Made by a program: the position numbers and the translations under genes. A stretch of DNA of 64,000 bases from Gorsachius magnificus (taxonomy: Eukaryota > Chordata > Aves > Pelecaniformes > Ardeidae), in assembly GCA_034008185.1 (NCBI GenBank), contig CM067083.1, positions 124,204,337-124,268,336 of the forward strand, given 5' to 3'. Shown here piece by piece: positions 60,085 through 64,000 of this stretch (its first letter is position 1; every line of letters begins with the position of its first letter). The notes under the pieces were generated by a model. It did not search any database. It had not been told where the DNA came from and was given only the letters and a program-made list of their open reading frames with translations.

Positions 60085-62855
60085 CTATCAGCCTCTTCAC
60101 TACCAAGTGTATTCTATGGCACTGCTGCAGCCCACTGTCATCCCAGGCAGCTCCCTCCTTACGCTGCAGCCTCTACCCTGCAAGAAACACGCAGGTCCAA
60201 GAGAAAACTAACTTCAAAATACCTCAAGAGTCAATGTATATAATCCTGCCCTGCACAAAGCACAAACTACTAATGCAAATGATATCTCCCTAGCTTAGTG
60301 GCAATGATAAATTATGGCCAGCCATACATGGACACTTGCACTCAACAAAATAAGAAGGCACACCCAGAGCAAGCATGCCCTGCAACCACTAAACACACAT
60401 TTCTGTGCTGTACGTGGGCAGCAACTGCTGTCCAGAATATTTCAACAGCAGAAACTGCACTGCTTGCTGTAGAAGGAAAAAAAACCAAAAACCAAACAAA
60501 CACAACACCACAACACAAAAACCCCTGATACATTCCTCCTCATAGTCAAAGCCAGAACATAAGAAACAAGCAATATAATTATTTCCACACAAGAAGGAAA
60601 ATAAACCCAAGAACACACATAGGGAAAGAAACAAGCCTCCAAAACTGGATTTTCAAAATAGTTCAGGGGCTTCTGTGCAGGGCTACAACCTCAAGCAGAA
60701 CCTGGGAAGAGCAAAAACTACAGATAAGCCAACTTCAGGGCTGATGCACGCTGCAGAGCCCATAGCACCCCCTCCTCTGCCCCCTTCCCCACCCCAGCAC
60801 TCGCTGGTTCAAAAAAAACCAACCAAAATGCCCCTGCCCAACATCCCAACAGCAGCAAGGCTAGCTGCGATACATGCTGGCTGGCTCCATTTCAAGCACT
60901 GGCTCCATTTCTTCTCCTCCCCCCCCATGACCCCCATCACAGCCTGCAGCAGTGTCTGTGCTGAGGCAGCACCCCAAAGCCAGCACAGAGCCTGCAACAG
61001 CGGGTGCCCTAAATACTGCACATCCTTCACCGCGTGCCTACAGTTACCCCTTCTGGAGTGGCCTCTGGTACAAGAAGAAAAACGTTTTGCCGCTTCTTGC
61101 ATCAAGCACAAAACTCATCAATCTCATCAGTGAATGCTAGCCCACCCACCTGCCCAGAGATACTCATCCACAAGAGGCACGCCATCCCCTCCATCCCAAG
61201 AGGATGCATTCAGTGTGTCCGGCCCAGTACCAGCCCAGGTTTCCCAGCTGGGATAGCACTGGACCCAAAATCCTTGAAGGTTGCAGGCAAACAAATCAGC
61301 AAGAGCCCAGCTGGGCTCTCACCCCACTGTGCTTCCTCCAGATACAGCTCAGACGCACTCACTCTTCACGGACAAGTAAAAGCACTTTAAGGAGGGCTTT
61401 TTTCCCCTCCCTTCACTTTGTTTTAAAGGGCTGAAGAATTTCCTCTGTGAATGTTCCCAATTGTGGCTCACGCTGAGTTATTTTTAAAAGCACAGAACCA
61501 GATTTTCAAGACCCTGAATGAGGAAATGCAAAGCTTTTATTAAGCAATAATAGCCCAGACAATGGTCACAATTTCCCAAGGGTCTGAACACCGCAGCTGA
61601 CAATAAGCTTTATTCTGCCACAAAACCCCCTTCACGAACTGGAAGGGTTTGCTTTGTATGATCTAGGCTCAAGTTAGAGAGTTGAAACAGAAAGCTCTGT
61701 GGTCATTTTCAGCGGGATTTCCTCCACCAATGCACATTTGATCAGAGATACAAAAATCACTGGGAAAAAAACCCATTGCACTATCTCATTCCCTCTTTTG
61801 CTAGTGCAGTAAGACCTCCCCAAGCTTGCTACCAGGACATCACCCCATCTGCCTACACCCTTCTCTTGTGGATGGATCAGAGCCGACAAACTGGCCAATT
61901 TTTTCAGGGTCAGGAGAATGAAACAAAGCGCCTCAACTTTCTTCATTGGTATTTGAACCACCACATGATGACTCTCATTAAAATGGCCAGAAACACGCTT
62001 CAAAAACCTCAGACCTGCTACCATGTGGTATAATCAGATCCAGCAGCCACATAGGCTCTTCCCTCTGCTGAGGAGGAAGCTGCAACTATGAGGAGCTTGT
62101 ACAGTCTCCAAAACTACCCAGCACCCAACGCTTGGCCTTGTGTAAGCCACTTCTCATTCAATAAGGTGTCGCAGTGAGCCACAACTGATGACCATTACAC
62201 CTACACCAGCTGGTCTGGCGCTCTCGACAGCTAGCAAAAGAAGCAGGCACTTCTGGAGCACATAAAACTTTATTGGTTCAAGAGGTCTAGTTAGGATAAG
62301 ATGAAATGTGCTACAGAAATGGTTGTTTTTCTTCACTGACTATAGAGCAGACCTCAGAGAAAGAAAAAAAGAACACCCACAAATTTGTAGACAACTACAC
62401 CTGCATGAAAAAGTCCCAACCTAAGCGTCTCCAACTCAAATGCTGCCCTCAACTTAAACAGCAAAGCAGCTAACACCATAAACTCATTAGCTCTTCAACC
62501 CAAAAGGAGAGTATTTCTACCCTCCCATCATCTGCCCTCCTCCTTGTTCCAGCAAAAGCACAGCGTGGCTGCACAGTGAACTGAGGTTACAACTAACCTC
62601 ACAAACAAGAAGAAAGCTTAGATTCAATCCGATCACTTCCCAATTTGGTCTACCACACAGCCAGGAGAGAGAGACCACAGGACCTCTTTTTTCCAGCTTA
62701 CCACAACTTCAAGGGGTTGTGAAAACATTTCCTAATCTTCTGCATATCTGTCAAGTCAGCCTATAATCAAGAGAACCTCTGTGCCCAAAAGGAGAAAATA
62801 CTTCAAACACCCTTCACAGATACCCGCAACACTCCTGCTGCTGGTGCATCCTCAC
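60085..62855. other. Unique non-coding sequence
   Basis: No gene recognised. A short direct repeat of 'ctggctccattt' occurs at about 60,881 and 60,900. A 152-codon plus-strand ORF (60,675-61,133) is Pro/Ala-rich, overlaps a minus-strand open frame and has no motif. Confidence 0.45.
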
Positions 62856-62969
62856 CAGAACAGCCACCACGAGCTGCAGATGTGAGACACGCGGGCCTGC
62901 TGCATCTCTTTCCCCCTTCCACCGCTCATAGAGGTACTGGAAAATGGTTTCAAGTTTGTCTAGAACTTC
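62856..62969 (-). CDS. Candidate internal coding exon, 38 codons, phase 0-0
   Basis: Product not recognised. On the minus strand the pyrimidine-rich acceptor ccttttccttctttcccttag is followed by exactly 38 sense codons and then a ctg|gtgagg donor. The other two frames contain stops, so only one reading is possible. The peptide begins EVLDKLETIFQYLYERWKGE and ends HLQLVVAVL, charged and probably helical, with a composition more protein-like than other ORFs here. If real, it belongs to a minus-strand gene whose neighbouring exons lie outside or are too short for me to see. Its phase does not join directly to the 55.5-kb candidate. Chance splice-bounded frames of this size are not rare. Confidence 0.35.
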
Positions 62970-64000
62970 CTAAGGGAAAGAAGGAAAAGGAGTTTAGAGG
63001 ATTTAGTTCAAAATGTGTTTCATCCCCTTCCCTTTTTCCACCCTGCCTGCAAAATTAGACAAACACAAATAGCCTCTATCATCCTTTGTCTTTTTTACTG
63101 TAAACTTCCAGGACTCTTGACCCAATGTAATCCCTCAACTTGGCTTAAAACACTACTGAAAAGTTTATTAATAATCTGCTTGCCTGTAAAACGGCTGTCC
63201 ATGTTATATATGTGAGCAACTGCATACACTGTCCAGAAAAGTATGCAGAAATTCTGGATATCTTCAGAAAATGGATGCCAAACACACCCAGATATTGCCA
63301 TTCAGAGAATTCACAGAAGCACTTTTTGTGCAGCAACATCTGTAAATCAAAGCATATTATTTTCCACCCTCATAATCAAGAGATTTGCTAGATTATCTGG
63401 AGATCTGTCTGATCATGACAGACAAAGCTGTTGAACCTCATGCAGCTGCCTGAAACGCACACTCAGGCAAAGAGCTTACTCGTGACACCGAACAATAAAT
63501 GCAGCCCCTTCAACGCTCACTTCCAATTAGCAAAACTCTTGGTGCGAGGAGGAATGAGCCCATCACAGCAAGAGGAGTGGCCACAGGTGACAAATGTGCG
63601 TGCCAGCAGCCGCTGCTTGGCAGACGAACCGCGGTCCCCGTCTAACAAAGTGAGGATCAGAGGCAGACTGCAGTCAGCGCTTCATCTGCAGTCAATGGGA
63701 AGGCAGAGAGACTGGATTATCATTAGGAGGACAGACAGCAGAACTTAAAAAGGCAGCCTTGACAGCAAGCGTAGCTTCAACTAACAAGCTGAATTTGCAA
63801 GGCCAGGCTCCAAAATGCTCCTCAGCATCCAACCATCTAACTGTTGCTTAAAGACATACCATTATAAGAAGGGATTGGGTATCAGCTGGCTGAACAACTA
63901 ATCCTAGCCAGATGCTAAAACTACTGGCAAATAGGTCAGTCATATATCCTACACCATTCAGGGCCCTCCAACAGGGAACAGTCATGCACCACCACTCATG
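62970..64000. other. Unique non-coding sequence to window end
   Basis: No gene or repeat recognised. It would be intron upstream of the candidate exon at 62,856-62,969. Confidence 0.45.

Noticed and set aside
60675..61133. 152-codon Pro/Ala-rich plus-strand ORF
   Set aside because: Low-complexity translation, an opposing open frame on the minus strand and no start context or domain.
1..64000. CRISPR arrays, tRNA/rRNA genes, bacterial operons or plasmid features
   Set aside because: No regularly spaced repeats, no cloverleaf or rRNA motifs recognised, and all repeat content is vertebrate.

Overview
This window looks like non-coding vertebrate nuclear DNA from a bird. The evidence is several CR1 LINE fragments ending in the avian 3' octamer (ATTCTATG/ATTCCATG type, read on the minus strand), two solo LTRs of an avian ERVL-like family with 5-bp target duplications, older amniote-type CR1 and MIR-like relics, and no bacterial-style gene organisation. 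CR1 subtype and LTR content fit a neoavian bird better than a chicken-like one, but that is inference. I recognise no complete protein-coding gene, tRNA, rRNA, snRNA or CRISPR.

Layout. 1-1.45 kb: 5'-truncated CR1 (minus) with an uninterrupted reverse-transcriptase reading frame. 1.45-10.7 kb: unique sequence with two very old CR1 tails (about 5.1 and 7.3 kb) and a MIR-like scrap (6.9 kb). 10.7-11.55 kb: second, decayed GC-rich CR1 (minus). 11.5-18.1 kb: unique sequence, a MIR-like piece (15.4 kb) and a solo LTR at 16,066-16,620 with perfect TCAGT flanks. 18.08-18.57 kb: third CR1 (minus). 18.6-52 kb: mostly unique sequence with MIR-like pieces (26.1, 28.1 kb), a small CR1-like fragment (26.9 kb), mononucleotide tracts and several AT-rich homeodomain-motif-rich blocks that look like conserved non-coding elements. 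52.25-52.62 kb: old plus-strand CR1 3' end. 59.47-60.08 kb: a second solo LTR with perfect CCCAG flanks, inserted in a MIR-like relic.

A few short open segments bounded by good splice signals lie on the minus strand (best: 62,856-62,969; also the pair 55,501-55,533 / 55,031-55,098). They are consistent with the window being inside or beside a large minus-strand gene. Such segments also arise by chance dozens of times in 64 kb, so they are given low confidence and no product name. The longest ORFs outside repeats (237 and 185 codons) are near what chance gives in 64 kb and are not called as genes. I see no evidence of an undescribed molecular system here; the interest is in transposon stratigraphy, possible cis-regulatory blocks and possible unannotated exons.
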